Positions 1 through 10,600 of a stretch of 64,000 nt of DNA are shown here, piece after piece. The stretch comes from an uncultured Alphaproteobacteria bacterium. Lineage in GTDB: Bacteria; Pseudomonadota; Alphaproteobacteria; HIMB59. The notes under the pieces are model-generated. The model searched no databases. It saw only the letters and a program-made list of their open reading frames with translations, and was not told where the DNA came from. The DNA is taken from positions 1 through 64,000 of the forward strand of contig CACLVL010000003.1 of the NCBI GenBank assembly GCA_902610415.1, in the 5' to 3' direction. Every line of letters begins with the position of its first letter. The stretch's first letter is position 1. Made by a program: the position numbers and the translations under genes.

Positions 1-1
1 T

Positions 2-946
2 GGTCACAAAGCTTTTGCATTTGCATCTGGAATGTCAGCAATAAATACTGTTTGCGATTTATTTGGTACTAACTTCCATATAATTTGCTCCGATGATGTT
101 TATGGAGGCACACGTAGATTATTTGATAAAGTAAAATCCGATATTGAAGTAACTTATATTGATTTCGATAAAAACGTAAACTGGAATGATGAAATAAAGG
201 AAAATACTAAATTCATTTGGGTTGAAACACCCTCAAATCCTTTAATGAAAATTATTGATATTAAAAACACTGTTAGTATTGCAAGTGAATTTAATTTGCC
301 TGTTATTTGTGATAATACATTTGCCTCTCCTTTCAATCAAAGACCACTTGAATTAGGAGCAGATATGGTTGTGAGTTCCTCCACAAAATATTTAGGTGGT
401 CATTCTGATATCGTAGGAGGGTCCATTGTGATTAAAGAAAATAAAGAATATGCTGAGAAAATTTCATATATTCAAAATGCAGTTGGCGCTATTCCTTCGC
501 CCTTCGATTGTTATTTACTAACAAGAAGTATTAAAACACTATCTGTGAGAATGAAACAGCATAACGAGAACGCTATTGCCATATCTAATTTTTTAACAAA
601 CCACTCTAAAATTAATAAAGTTTTTTTTCCAGGTATTGATGAAAGATATAAAGAAGTTGCAGCAAAACAAATGGATGGTTTTGGTGGAATGATGTCTTTT
701 ATTCTCGATACAAATATTGATGGAGTAAAAAGTTTTCTTAAAAATCTAAATATATTTACCCTAGCAGAGAGTTTAGGAGGAGTTGAAAGTTTAATAGAAC
801 ATCCTGCTATCATGACTCACGCATCAATCGATTCTTCGATAAGAGAAAAATTGGGTATTTCCGATACATTGTTAAGAATATCGGTTGGTATCGAGGATGT
901 TGATGATTTGATTGCAGATTTAGACCAAGCTCTGTCCAAAATTTAA
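2..946 (+). CDS. Trans-sulfuration PLP enzyme (cystathionine gamma-synthase/lyase or O-acyl-homoserine sulfhydrylase type), 5' truncated by the window edge
   Basis: Frame stays open upstream of the listed ATG (GHKAFAFASGMSAINTV); PLP-lysine motif SSSTKYLGGHSDIVGG. Confidence 0.88.
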   Translation, partial: GHKAFAFASGMSAINTVCDLFGTNFHIICSDDVYGGTRRLFDKVKSDIEVTYIDFDKNVNWNDEIKENTKFIWVETPSNPLMKIIDIKNTVSIASEFNLPVICDNTFASPFNQRPLELGADMVVSSSTKYLGGHSDIVGGSIVIKENKEYAEKISYIQNAVGAIPSPFDCYLLTRSIKTLSVRMKQHNENAIAISNFLTNHSKINKVFFPGIDERYKEVAAKQMDGFGGMMSFILDTNIDGVKSFLKNLNIFTLAESLGGVESLIEHPAIMTHASIDSSIREKLGISDTLLRISVGIEDVDDLIADLDQALSKI

Positions 947-947
947 A

Positions 948-1940
948 ATGAGAGATATAGTTGATTTTATTGGCAATACGCCATTGATTAAGCTCAAATA
1001 TCCATCTGAAATTACAGGGTGTAATATTTATGGAAAAGCAGAATTTATGAACCCAGCTGGTTCTATAAAAGACAGAACAGCACTGGGAATAATCCTTGAT
1101 GCTGAGGAGAATAACTTAATAGAGCCTGGAGGCACTGTAGTAGAGGGCACCTTTGGAAATACAGGTATTGCCTTAACAATGATTAATAATGCAAGAGGAT
1201 ACAAAACTATAATCGTTATGCCTGATGGAGCCTCAGAAGAAAAGCAAAGTATTTTAAGGAATATGGGAGCAGAGCTCAAAGTCGTAGCAACTAAACCTTA
1301 CTCAGATCCAGGTAACTACCAACATGTATCTAAAAGACTGGTTGCAGAACTGCAATCAAAAGGAGATACCTCTGTAATGTGGGCTAACCAATTTGATAAT
1401 ACTGCAAACTATAAATTTCATTCAAAAACTACAGCTAAAGAAATATACAATCAACTTGATGGAAAAGTAGACGGCTTTACATGCGCTATAGGTTCGGGAG
1501 GAACTTTAGCAGGCACATCCATTGGACTTAAAGAATTAAATTCTAATATTAAAATAGCATGTACAGATCCACAAGGTGCCCAAATGTATAATTATTTCAA
1601 ATTTTCAAAACTAGAAGTTAAAGGGGAGCCGTCAGAAGCGGAGGGAATAGGTCAGTATAGAGTGACCAAAAACGTAGAACCTTCTTTAATCGATTTTTCA
1701 TATCATATTACGGACTACAAAGCATTTGAACTCTTATACAAAATGGTCAAAACAGAGGGTTTGTTTCTTGGCTCTAGCTCTGGTGTAAATGTAGCCGGAG
1801 CAATTGAAATGGCAAAAGAAATGGGGCCAGGTAAGAACATTGTTACAATTTTGTGTGACGATGCAAATAAATATTTTAGTAAACTGTATAATAAAAATTA
1901 TTTATTATCAAAAAAACTTCCAGTTCCTGATTGGTTATAA
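948..1940 (+). CDS. cysK: Cysteine synthase A family (O-acetylserine sulfhydrylase)
   Basis: IGNTPLIKL...NPAGSIKDR (PLP Lys)...GTFGNTGIAL...GSGGTLAGT. Confidence 0.88.
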   Translation: MRDIVDFIGNTPLIKLKYPSEITGCNIYGKAEFMNPAGSIKDRTALGIILDAEENNLIEPGGTVVEGTFGNTGIALTMINNARGYKTIIVMPDGASEEKQSILRNMGAELKVVATKPYSDPGNYQHVSKRLVAELQSKGDTSVMWANQFDNTANYKFHSKTTAKEIYNQLDGKVDGFTCAIGSGGTLAGTSIGLKELNSNIKIACTDPQGAQMYNYFKFSKLEVKGEPSEAEGIGQYRVTKNVEPSLIDFSYHITDYKAFELLYKMVKTEGLFLGSSSGVNVAGAIEMAKEMGPGKNIVTILCDDANKYFSKLYNKNYLLSKKLPVPDWL

Positions 1941-1941
1941 T

Positions 1942-2478
1942 TTATTTTTTTGAGAACATCATTCTTTTAAGAGTACGATCTTTTAAAATAAAATGATGCA
2001 TCAATGCTGCTCCTGAATGAATAAAAAAAAGTAGCAAAACAACATTACTGGTGTATTCATGTATTAGTCTGAATATAAACCTCAAATCACTGTCCACATC
2101 TATTATTGACGCCAATTCTATATTAAAAAAGATAACAGTATCTCCTTGTAGGTTCGTTACTAAATAGCCAGAAATTGGTTGTAAAAAAAATATAAAATAA
2201 AACAAAAAATATGTAGTTTTAGCTGCATACACTAAAATTTTATTACTAACTAAAAGCTTTGGTCTTATATTAATCCATTTCCAACTAAGCCGAAAAATAG
2301 CTAATAAAAGTATTAATAAGCCAAGAGTATTATGAATGATTAATATTTCATAATAATACTGATAATTATTTTCTAAATTCTTACCTAAAAGATAGACAGC
2401 AATCATTAGAAGTGCCATTGTCCAGTGAAATAATTTACTGATTAAGCCGTATTCATCTGCGGTATTAGCTAGTCTCAA
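1942..2478 (-). CDS. Cytochrome b561 family membrane protein
   Basis: Multi-TM protein with spaced His residues (FHWTMALLMI, HNTLGLLILLLAIFRLSW, HEYTSNVVLLLFFIHSGAALMHHF). Confidence 0.8.
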   Translation of the reverse strand: MRLANTADEYGLISKLFHWTMALLMIAVYLLGKNLENNYQYYYEILIIHNTLGLLILLLAIFRLSWKWINIRPKLLVSNKILVYAAKTTYFLFYFIFFLQPISGYLVTNLQGDTVIFFNIELASIIDVDSDLRFIFRLIHEYTSNVVLLLFFIHSGAALMHHFILKDRTLKRMMFSKK

Positions 2479-2513
2479 ATTTTACCCATATATATGTTAT
2501 TATTTTTAATCAA

Positions 2514-3311
2514 ATGAATTTTCATAAAATATTATTATCAATATTATTTATATTATTAAATCTTAATGCCCATTCAAGAGATTACATAATTGTTCAATCT
2601 ACGACAAGTATTGCGAATACAGGGCTACTAGATTTACTATCAATTAAATTTGAAAAGCAAACAGGGATCAAAGTTAGACCAATTGCTGTGGGTACAGGTA
2701 ATGCTATTTCAAATGCTAAACGAGGCGACGGTGATGTGTTAATGGTACACTCAAAAAAAGATGAATTAAAATTTATCTCAGATGGCTTTGGGGTTAAAAG
2801 ACATAAATTAATGTATAACAATTTTATTATTGTCGGCCCTAAAGATGATCCTGCAAAAATATCACAGGAAACCGATATAAAAAATATTATGAAAAAAATT
2901 TCACTTTCAAACCAAAAGTTTATTTCAAGAGATGATAAATCAGGAACTCATATAAAAGAAAATGACTTATGGAAACTCGCTAATATAAACCTGTTTGATA
3001 ATCGCAAATATATAAAGACAGGAACAAGCATGGCTAACACTTTGAATGTGGCATCAGAGATGAATGCCTATACCCTCAGCGATAAGGGCACATGGATTGC
3101 ATTTAAAAATAAAAACAATTTAAAAATCCTTTTTGAAGGAGGGGAAGAGATGCATAATGAATATGGAATAATAGCAATTAATCCTCAAAAATTTCCTCAC
3201 GTTGAATATGACAAATCAAAAGAATTTATTGAATGGCTGATTACAGGTGCAGGTAAAGATGTTATTAATAACTTTACTTATAATGGGGAAAAATTATTTT
3301 TTACAAACTAA
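2514..3311 (+). CDS. tupA: Tungstate ABC transporter, substrate-binding protein
   Basis: Signal peptide; TTSIANTGLLDLL...AVGTGNAISNAKRGDGDVLMVHSK...MYNNFIIVGPKDDPAKI, typical of the TupA family. Confidence 0.82.
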   Translation: MNFHKILLSILFILLNLNAHSRDYIIVQSTTSIANTGLLDLLSIKFEKQTGIKVRPIAVGTGNAISNAKRGDGDVLMVHSKKDELKFISDGFGVKRHKLMYNNFIIVGPKDDPAKISQETDIKNIMKKISLSNQKFISRDDKSGTHIKENDLWKLANINLFDNRKYIKTGTSMANTLNVASEMNAYTLSDKGTWIAFKNKNNLKILFEGGEEMHNEYGIIAINPQKFPHVEYDKSKEFIEWLITGAGKDVINNFTYNGEKLFFTN

Positions 3312-3330
3312 ATTTTTATTAATTTTCTAG

Positions 3331-3972
3331 ATGCTAACCTTTGAAAAAATACAGTCAGCGATTTTCATAACACTTTATGTGAGTATATTTTCGACAATCA
3401 TATCGTTTATTCTTTCAATGTTTTTTGGATATATTCTAGCGATTTATCAATTCAAATTGAAAAAACCTATAGTAATTTTTTTAAGCTCGATGACTTCCAT
3501 TCCTCCTGTTTGCGCGGGACTTTTAGTTTATTTATTAATTAGCAGATCTGGGCCTCTTGGTTGGATGGAAATATTATATTCACCACTGGCTATGATATTA
3601 GCTCAAATAGTCATTACTTTTCCTATTATGATTACCTTAATTATTAAAAATATTGAAACTGATTACCCAATTTACAAAGAAGAACTTTTATCCTATGGGG
3701 CAAGTAAAAAGGATATTATTTTCTTACTTATATCTAATAAATTAAATATCTACATCACCGTGATTTTAGTGGGGTTTGGAAGAGCCATCAGTGAATATGG
3801 GGCCGCAGCTATTGTGGGAGGATCCATTGATCACTTTACAAGAAATATGACAGCTACCATTGCATTGGAAACTTCTAAAGGGAATGTTTCGTTAGGTATT
3901 ATTTTAGGAGCCATACTAATTTCACTGACATTAATAATATCAATTATTTTAAATACTTTAAAAAATGATTAG
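3331..3972 (+). CDS. tupB: Tungstate ABC transporter, permease
   Basis: BPD-type permease with EELLSYGASKKDIIF...GFGRAISEYGAAAIVGG; sits between tupA and an ATPase. Confidence 0.82.
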   Translation: MLTFEKIQSAIFITLYVSIFSTIISFILSMFFGYILAIYQFKLKKPIVIFLSSMTSIPPVCAGLLVYLLISRSGPLGWMEILYSPLAMILAQIVITFPIMITLIIKNIETDYPIYKEELLSYGASKKDIIFLLISNKLNIYITVILVGFGRAISEYGAAAIVGGSIDHFTRNMTATIALETSKGNVSLGIILGAILISLTLIISIILNTLKND

Positions 3973-4570
3973 TGCTTATAATCTTTCATATACTGCTGAT
4001 CAAAAAAAAATACTGAACAGTATAAATATTAGTATCCAAAAAAATAAAATTACTGTTATCTCTGGAAAAAATGGGTCAGGTAAAAGTACATTATTAAAAA
4101 TTTTAAATCGTCTAATTGTCCCAAGTAAGGGCTCTATAAAATCACAATATGAAAAGCCTGTACCTATGTTATTTCAACGATCTCTTTCGTTGAATAAGAG
4201 TTTAGAGGAAAATTTTTTGCTTTTGAATAGTGTTAAAAAAACAAAAATTGACAGAACTTTTTATAATCTATTTAATTTAAAAAAATTAAAAGCAAATAAA
4301 TTTGCTAGTTTATCTGAGGGAGAAAAGCAAAAAGTTTTCATTTCTAGGCTTATGAGCTTCGAGCAAGATATATTAATTATGGATGAGCCAAATCAAAACT
4401 TAGACATAGAAAGTGAAGAAAAATTTTTCGAGAAATTATCTGATTTAAGTAAATCTAAAACAATTATCATGACGTTACATGATATGAATTACATTAAAAA
4501 ATTGGCTGACAATTTAATTATTCTAGATAATGGAAAGATAATATTTAACGATCTAGCATCTAATTATTAA
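3965..4570 (+). CDS. tupC: Tungstate ABC transporter, ATPase
   Basis: Walker A GKNGSGKST, signature LSEGEKQKVFISR, Walker B ILIMDEP; overlaps the permease by 8 bp. Confidence 0.82.
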   Translation: MISAYNLSYTADQKKILNSINISIQKNKITVISGKNGSGKSTLLKILNRLIVPSKGSIKSQYEKPVPMLFQRSLSLNKSLEENFLLLNSVKKTKIDRTFYNLFNLKKLKANKFASLSEGEKQKVFISRLMSFEQDILIMDEPNQNLDIESEEKFFEKLSDLSKSKTIIMTLHDMNYIKKLADNLIILDNGKIIFNDLASNY

Positions 4571-4609
4571 TAACCTTGTTAATAGCATATATATATGTCT
4601 TAATTAAAC

Positions 4610-5023
4610 ATGATTAAACTCTCCATAGCTTTATTACTTTTTTCCACTTCACTTTTGAGCGCAAACCCTGTTGCGGACAGACAAGAATCGATGAGAGATT
4701 ATAATAAGCTTATGAGAGCCGCAAATAATCTCATTAGAGACTCAGTTATCAATGATGACCTTGCAAGTATTTATGAAGAAATTGAAGAAATTATGAAAGT
4801 CTACCCCACTTTATTTCCTGATGATTCATTCGGTGGTAAGTCCAAAGCAAGTACAGACATTATTGATAATAGAGACTTATTTAATCAAATTGCAAAAGAA
4901 ACAGAGGACAATGCATCATTCGCTAAGTTAGCAGCACTGGAGGGCAATGTCGATGAAGTACAACAATATCATCAAAACTTATTTGGGAGCTGCAAAAGTT
5001 GTCACTCCCGATTTAAAGATTAA
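4610..5023 (+). CDS. Cytochrome c' / class II cytochrome c
   Basis: Signal peptide; single C-terminal CKSCH heme motif; four-helix-type length. Confidence 0.75.
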   Translation: MIKLSIALLLFSTSLLSANPVADRQESMRDYNKLMRAANNLIRDSVINDDLASIYEEIEEIMKVYPTLFPDDSFGGKSKASTDIIDNRDLFNQIAKETEDNASFAKLAALEGNVDEVQQYHQNLFGSCKSCHSRFKD

Positions 5024-5027
5024 TCGC

Positions 5028-5420
5028 ATGTTAAAATATTTTTTTTTATTTTTTTTTCTATCAACTCATTTATTATTTGCAGATGATAAGCTAATGAAAT
5101 ACATACCGATAGATACAAAAGAATCTTTGAAAAGAATTCAAGAAGGAGCGATAGTTATTGATGTCAGATATCCAAATGAACACAATAAGATAAGAATAGA
5201 GAACTCATATAATATTCCTTTTAAAGAAATAACTGTTGAAAAGATTAATTCCATAAATCCTGATAATAAGGATATTATTATTCATTGCACTGCAGGCATA
5301 ACCTCTAAAAAGGTAGCGGACAATCTAGTTGCACAAGGATATCAAGGCACTATTTATGAAATGGATAAAGGATTGATCGATTGGGTAAATTTAGGTTTTA
5401 AAACCGAGCAAGGCATATAA
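5028..5420 (+). CDS. Exported rhodanese-domain protein
   Basis: Start set at internal ATG 5028 (MLKYFFLFFFLSTHLLFADD signal peptide); VIDVRYPNEH and HCTAGITSKKVADNL catalytic loop. Confidence 0.8.
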   Translation: MLKYFFLFFFLSTHLLFADDKLMKYIPIDTKESLKRIQEGAIVIDVRYPNEHNKIRIENSYNIPFKEITVEKINSINPDNKDIIIHCTAGITSKKVADNLVAQGYQGTIYEMDKGLIDWVNLGFKTEQGI

Positions 5421-5439
5421 TAAGTTATTATAAATATAA

Positions 5440-5676
5440 CTATGAAAAATAGTTAGTGCTGAACATATAGTAAATCATATATCCAATAAGCCCTACGACC
5501 AGCAACACTAGAGGTATTACTGATATTGTAAAAGCCTCCCTAAATTTCTTATTAAATAATAACAAACTTACCAATAGTAAAATTAAAAGAATGAGTAGAA
5601 GTCTGATCATATTGTTAATTTTAGCATAATATTTAATAATTTTGCTATTCCATATTGGCTTATTTAGGTATAACAA
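5440..5676 (-). CDS. Small membrane protein, hypothetical
   Basis: ORF with two hydrophobic segments; likely shorter real start at MIRLLLILLILLL. Confidence 0.45.
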   Translation of the reverse strand: MLYLNKPIWNSKIIKYYAKINNMIRLLLILLILLLVSLLLFNKKFREAFTISVIPLVLLVVGLIGYMIYYMFSTNYFS

Positions 5677-5685
5677 GTCTTAATC

Positions 5686-6465
5686 ATGTCTAAAGTAAAA
5701 GTAGCAATTGCTGGAGCATTAGGAAGAATGGGAAATAATCTTATTAATTCAGCGATTTCGAATGCAAATGTTGAACTTACTGGTGTATTTGATGTCAAGG
5801 ATATTGATACTAACTTTATATCCAAGTATCAAATTCCAGAAAATATCATTACCACAAAAGAAGAGTCTTTTAAAACAGCAGATATAGTAATAGATTTCAC
5901 GTCACCTAAAGCCTTATTTAATTTTACAGAAGCCGCCGTTTCTAATAATACTGGTTTAGTAATTGGCACAACGGGCTTAGATGAAAGTCATTTCAATCTG
6001 TTAAAGCAATCAAGTAACTCAACTAAAATTTTCTATGCACCAAACATGAGCTATGGTGTTAATACATTTTTTGAAATAGCAAGAAAAGCTGCTAAACATT
6101 TAAAAGATTTTGAAATTGAGATAACTGAAACACATCATCGACATAAAAAAGATGCGCCTAGTGGAACGGCAATAAAACTAGGAGAAGAAATTGTAGACGA
6201 ACTTGGATTATCTAAATCAAACTTTAATTTTAATCGCCAAAGCCAAGATAATCAAAGAAAAGTGAATGAAATTGGATTTTCATCAATAAGAGGAGGGAAT
6301 ATACCAGGAGAACACACAGTTATATTTCATGGTGATAATGAGTCTGTTGAATTAACACACAAGGCCTATAATAGAAAAATTTTTTCTGATGGTGCCGTTG
6401 AGGCGGCAGTCTGGCTAGCTGCACAGGATAATGGTTTTTATTCTTTTAAAGATATGATCAGTTAG
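5686..6465 (+). CDS. dapB: 4-hydroxy-tetrahydrodipicolinate reductase
   Basis: VAIAGALGRMG; ETHHRHKKDAPSGTA. Confidence 0.95.
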   Translation: MSKVKVAIAGALGRMGNNLINSAISNANVELTGVFDVKDIDTNFISKYQIPENIITTKEESFKTADIVIDFTSPKALFNFTEAAVSNNTGLVIGTTGLDESHFNLLKQSSNSTKIFYAPNMSYGVNTFFEIARKAAKHLKDFEIEITETHHRHKKDAPSGTAIKLGEEIVDELGLSKSNFNFNRQSQDNQRKVNEIGFSSIRGGNIPGEHTVIFHGDNESVELTHKAYNRKIFSDGAVEAAVWLAAQDNGFYSFKDMIS

Positions 6466-6892
6466 ACGAGGAACTGTACTTTTCAATTATTCTTTTTAAT
6501 TTTTTTCTTCTATCCTCACTTAAAAAACTAGCAAATAATTTTTTCTTTCCAGAATAGTTAACACTCAGGGAATTTTTTTCATTTTTTATTTTCAACCAAT
6601 TTAGATTATAACTATTCTGCTCAATAACCTCATCACCATCAAGTTGTTCTAATTGCATAGATTTTGATTCTAAAGAAATTTTTTCAGTTTTTTTCAAACT
6701 TTTTACAAAATAAATGGTGCATATGACTAAAATAGAAAATTCAACTAGGCCAAAGATAATAATGGGCCAAGCCCCTAAAAGTAAAAATCTTCCTCCAATA
6801 AAAATAATTAAAAAACCTATAATTAATAAGAAAAACAAAATTTGAAGGTTGGTTAGACTTCTATTTGGTTTTAGGTGAAGTTTTCTTATCAT
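6458..6892 (-). CDS. DUF2244-type membrane protein
   Basis: Two TM helices after LKPNRSLTN, C-terminal SxxGxxFLSEDRRKKL-type ending; 8 bp convergent overlap with dapB. Confidence 0.7.
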   Translation of the reverse strand: MIRKLHLKPNRSLTNLQILFFLLIIGFLIIFIGGRFLLLGAWPIIIFGLVEFSILVICTIYFVKSLKKTEKISLESKSMQLEQLDGDEVIEQNSYNLNWLKIKNEKNSLSVNYSGKKKLFASFLSEDRRKKLKRIIEKYSSSSN

Positions 6893-6956
6893 GTGTTTGA
6901 TTTTATTAAATTATAGTAATATTTATAATAAATTTAATGACACACCTACAAATAAT

Positions 6957-7610
6957 ATGAAAAAACAAGAGAGAGCTAACGTTGTTTTGGGTAATTTGAA
7001 TAAATTCTATCCAAAGATACCAATTCCACTTAAGCATCAAAACATTTTTGAGCTCTTAATAGCAGTACTATTAAGTGCGCAGTGCACGGATGAACGTGTT
7101 AACAGAATTACACCCCTGTTGTTTAAAATCGCAAATAATCCTTACGATATGTCAAAAATTTCTGTCAATAACATTTACAGAATTATTAAACCATGTGGAC
7201 TTGCTCCAAAAAAATCAAAAGCGATTTCTAAACTCTCAAAGATTTTGATAAAAAAATACAATGGTATTGTTCCTGAGACATTTGAGGATTTAGAAAGCTT
7301 ACCAGGTGTCGGTCATAAAACAGCAAGTGTTGTAATGTCCCAAGGCTTTGGTCATCCTGCGTTTCCTGTTGATACGCACATCCACCGTTTAGCACAAAGA
7401 TGGGGCCTTACTAATGGTAAAAATGTCGTTCAAACTGAAAGGGATATAAAAAAGTTATTTCCAGAATCGACTTGGAATAGACTACATTTACAAATGATTT
7501 TTTATGGAAGAGAATACTGCAAAGCAAGAAGCTGCTTTGGTATCGTATGCAAAATTTGTACAGATTGCTATCCAAAAAGAACAAAGGCTATCAAAGTAAA
7601 AAAACCCTAA
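6957..7610 (+). CDS. nth: Endonuclease III
   Basis: LLSAQCTDERVN, LPGVGHKTA, FPVDTHIHR, C-terminal 4-Cys cluster (CKARSCFGIVCKICTDC); start set at MKKQERA. Confidence 0.93.
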   Translation: MKKQERANVVLGNLNKFYPKIPIPLKHQNIFELLIAVLLSAQCTDERVNRITPLLFKIANNPYDMSKISVNNIYRIIKPCGLAPKKSKAISKLSKILIKKYNGIVPETFEDLESLPGVGHKTASVVMSQGFGHPAFPVDTHIHRLAQRWGLTNGKNVVQTERDIKKLFPESTWNRLHLQMIFYGREYCKARSCFGIVCKICTDCYPKRTKAIKVKKP

Positions 7611-7673
7611 TTTCAATCAGATTATCTATGAAAAAAAATAGAATAATGTATAAAAATAACTTTATTTACCAAT

Positions 7674-10600
7674 ATGAGACAAATTAAGAAAATATTAATT
7701 GCCAATAGAAGTGAAATTGCAATTAGGATATCTCGAGCTGCAACAGAATTAGGATTTAAAACAGTATCCATTTATTCTTACGAAGATCGTTTTGCATTAC
7801 ATCGCTTTAAAACAGATGAAAGTTATCTCGTTGGATCAGGATTAGGTCCTATACAAGCATACTTGGACTACAAAGGAATCGTACAAATTGCAGTTAACTC
7901 TGGCTGTGATGCCATACACCCTGGATATGGCTTTTTATCTGAGAACCCAGAATTTGCTGATGAATGTGCAAAGTACAATATAATTTTTGTTGGTCCTTCT
8001 CCAAATATTATGCGATCCCTCGGAAATAAAGTTGAAGCAAAAAAAACTGCTGGCAAAGCCAAAGTTCCAACCATACCTTCCACAGGACCTTTACCAAAAG
8101 ATTTAAAAAAATGTAAAGATCTTGCAAAAAAAATTGGCTATCCGATTATGCTAAAAGCATCTTGGGGTGGTGGTGGTCGCGGGATGCGAGTTATAAAAAA
8201 AGAAACAGAATTAGAAAATCATATTAATACCGCTAGAAGAGAAGCTAAAAGTGCTTTTGGAAAAGATGATGTATTTTTTGAAAAACTTATCGAAAAAGCA
8301 TTTCATGTTGAGGTCCAAATTATTGGAGATACTCATGGAAACATAGTTCATCTTTTTGAGAGAGACTGCTCTCTTCAAAGGCGTCATCAAAAAGTAGTCG
8401 AAAGAGCTCCTGCCGCCTACCTGTCAGATAAAGAAAGAAATGCAATTTGTGAAGCTGGTGTGAGAATTGGAAAACAAGTTGAGTATTCATGCGCTGGAAC
8501 AGTAGAGTTTTTAATGGACGCTAAATCTAGAGACTTTTTCTTCATTGAAGTAAATCCAAGAGTTCAAGTTGAACATACAGTAACAGAAGAAATAACTGGA
8601 ATTGATATAGTTAAAGCCCAGTTTCTCTTAGCAGCTGGTGCTAAAATTGGAGATGACATATGTGGTGTACCACTTCAAGAAAATATACACATGAAAGGTC
8701 ACGCCATCCAATCACGAGTTACAACGGAGGATGCAGCCAATGATTTTGCACCAGATTATGGAAAAATTAATGTTTATAGATCTGCGAGCGGTCTTGGAAT
8801 AAGGCTAGATGCTGGAACTGCATCAACAGGAACAATTATTACACCATATTATGACTCTCTTTTGGTAAAAGTTACTGCGAAAGGTCAAACTCCTATTGAA
8901 GCTAAGAGAAGAATGAACAGAGCTTTAAGTGAGTTTCGAGTCAGAGGTGTAAAAACAAACATACCTTTTTTATTAAAGTTAATTAATCACGAAGGCTTCG
9001 ACATTTTTAAATACCATACAAAATTTATAGATAGTGAAAAAAGTTTATTTCAATTCTCAGGTCGAAAAGATAGAGCAACTAAGACATTAAATTTTTTGGC
9101 AGAAGTTATTGTAAATGGCAATCCTGAAGTTGCTAACAGACCAAGATTAAGAGAGACCACACCGGCAAAACTCTCTGACTACGGAATTTCTAGATCAAAA
9201 AAAGCACAAGAGACAGTAAATAATACATATAAACAAATTTTAGATGCTGAAGGTCCATCTGCTGTTGCTCATGCTGTATTAAAAGAAAAACAATTACTAA
9301 TCACAGACACTACTTTTAGAGATGCTCATCAGTCTTTGATAGCAACTCGAATGAGAACTCAAGATATGTTAGGCATAACTGATTTATACGAAGAAAGACT
9401 TAAGAATTTATTTTCAGTAGAATGCTGGGGTGGGGCTACTTTTGATGTTGCATTAAGATTCTTAAAAGAGGATCCGTGGGAACGTTTAGGAAAATTACGT
9501 GAACAAATGCCATCCGCATTACTACAAATGTTATTTAGAGGGTCTAACGCACTTGGGTATACAAATTATCCAGATAATGTTTTAAGAAGGTTTATTCAGC
9601 TTTCTGCTCAGTCAGGGATTGATGTTTTTAGAATATTTGATGCATTAAACTGGATAGAAAATATGAGAGTGTCTATTGATGAAGTTTTAAAATCTGGAAA
9701 AATTTGTGAAGCTTCTATTTGTTATTCTGGTGATCTATCTTCACCTGCAGAAAAAAAATATACACTTGAATATTATTTAAAAATGGCCCAAAAACTTGAG
9801 AAAATGGGAGTTCATTTTCTTGCTATTAAAGATATGGCAGGCTTATGTAAGCCCAAGGCGGCAAAAATCTTATTTAAAGAATTAAAGAAAAACATAAAAA
9901 TCCCAATTCATTTCCATACACACGATACAAGTGGAAACGGCGTTGCGACGTTGCTTAATGCCTCTGATGCTGGAGTGGATATAGTTGATGTAGCAATTGA
10001 CTCTTGGTCTGGTTTTACCTCACAACCTAGCTTCGGTGCAGTTCTTGAATCACTTGATGGAAACAACAGAGACCCAAAAATATCTTCTGCTGTTGTTAGG
10101 ACTGCAGCAAATTATTGGGAAGGTGTAAGAAAGCAATACCAGCCTTTCGAAAGTAAAACTCGAACTAGTATGTCTGAGGTATATTTACATCAGATGCCAG
10201 GAGGGCAATATACAAATTTAAGAGAGCAAGCAAGATCAATGGGCATTACCGATGAGAGATGGCCAGAATTAGCATCAATGTATGCGGAGGTTAATAAAAT
10301 ATTTGGAGATGTTATTAAGGTTACTCCTATATCTAAAGTTGTTGGTGACATGGCAATTTATATGTTGGCAAATAATATTCAAATTGAAGACGTCTTAGAC
10401 CCCAAAAAAGATGTTGGTTTTCCTGCATCAGTCATTGAGTTTTTTAGTGGTCGATTAGGTCAACCATATAAAGGGTTCCCTAAAGCACTCCAAAAGAAAA
10501 TCTTAAAAGGAAAAAAACCAATTAATTATAGATTTGGTTCAAAACTCCCCTCTTTAAAAATTAAAAACAGAACTAAAGAATTAGAGAAAAACTACAATGA

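Noticed and set aside
511-813. 100-aa minus-strand ORF
   Set aside because: Antisense to the trans-sulfuration enzyme; no domain.
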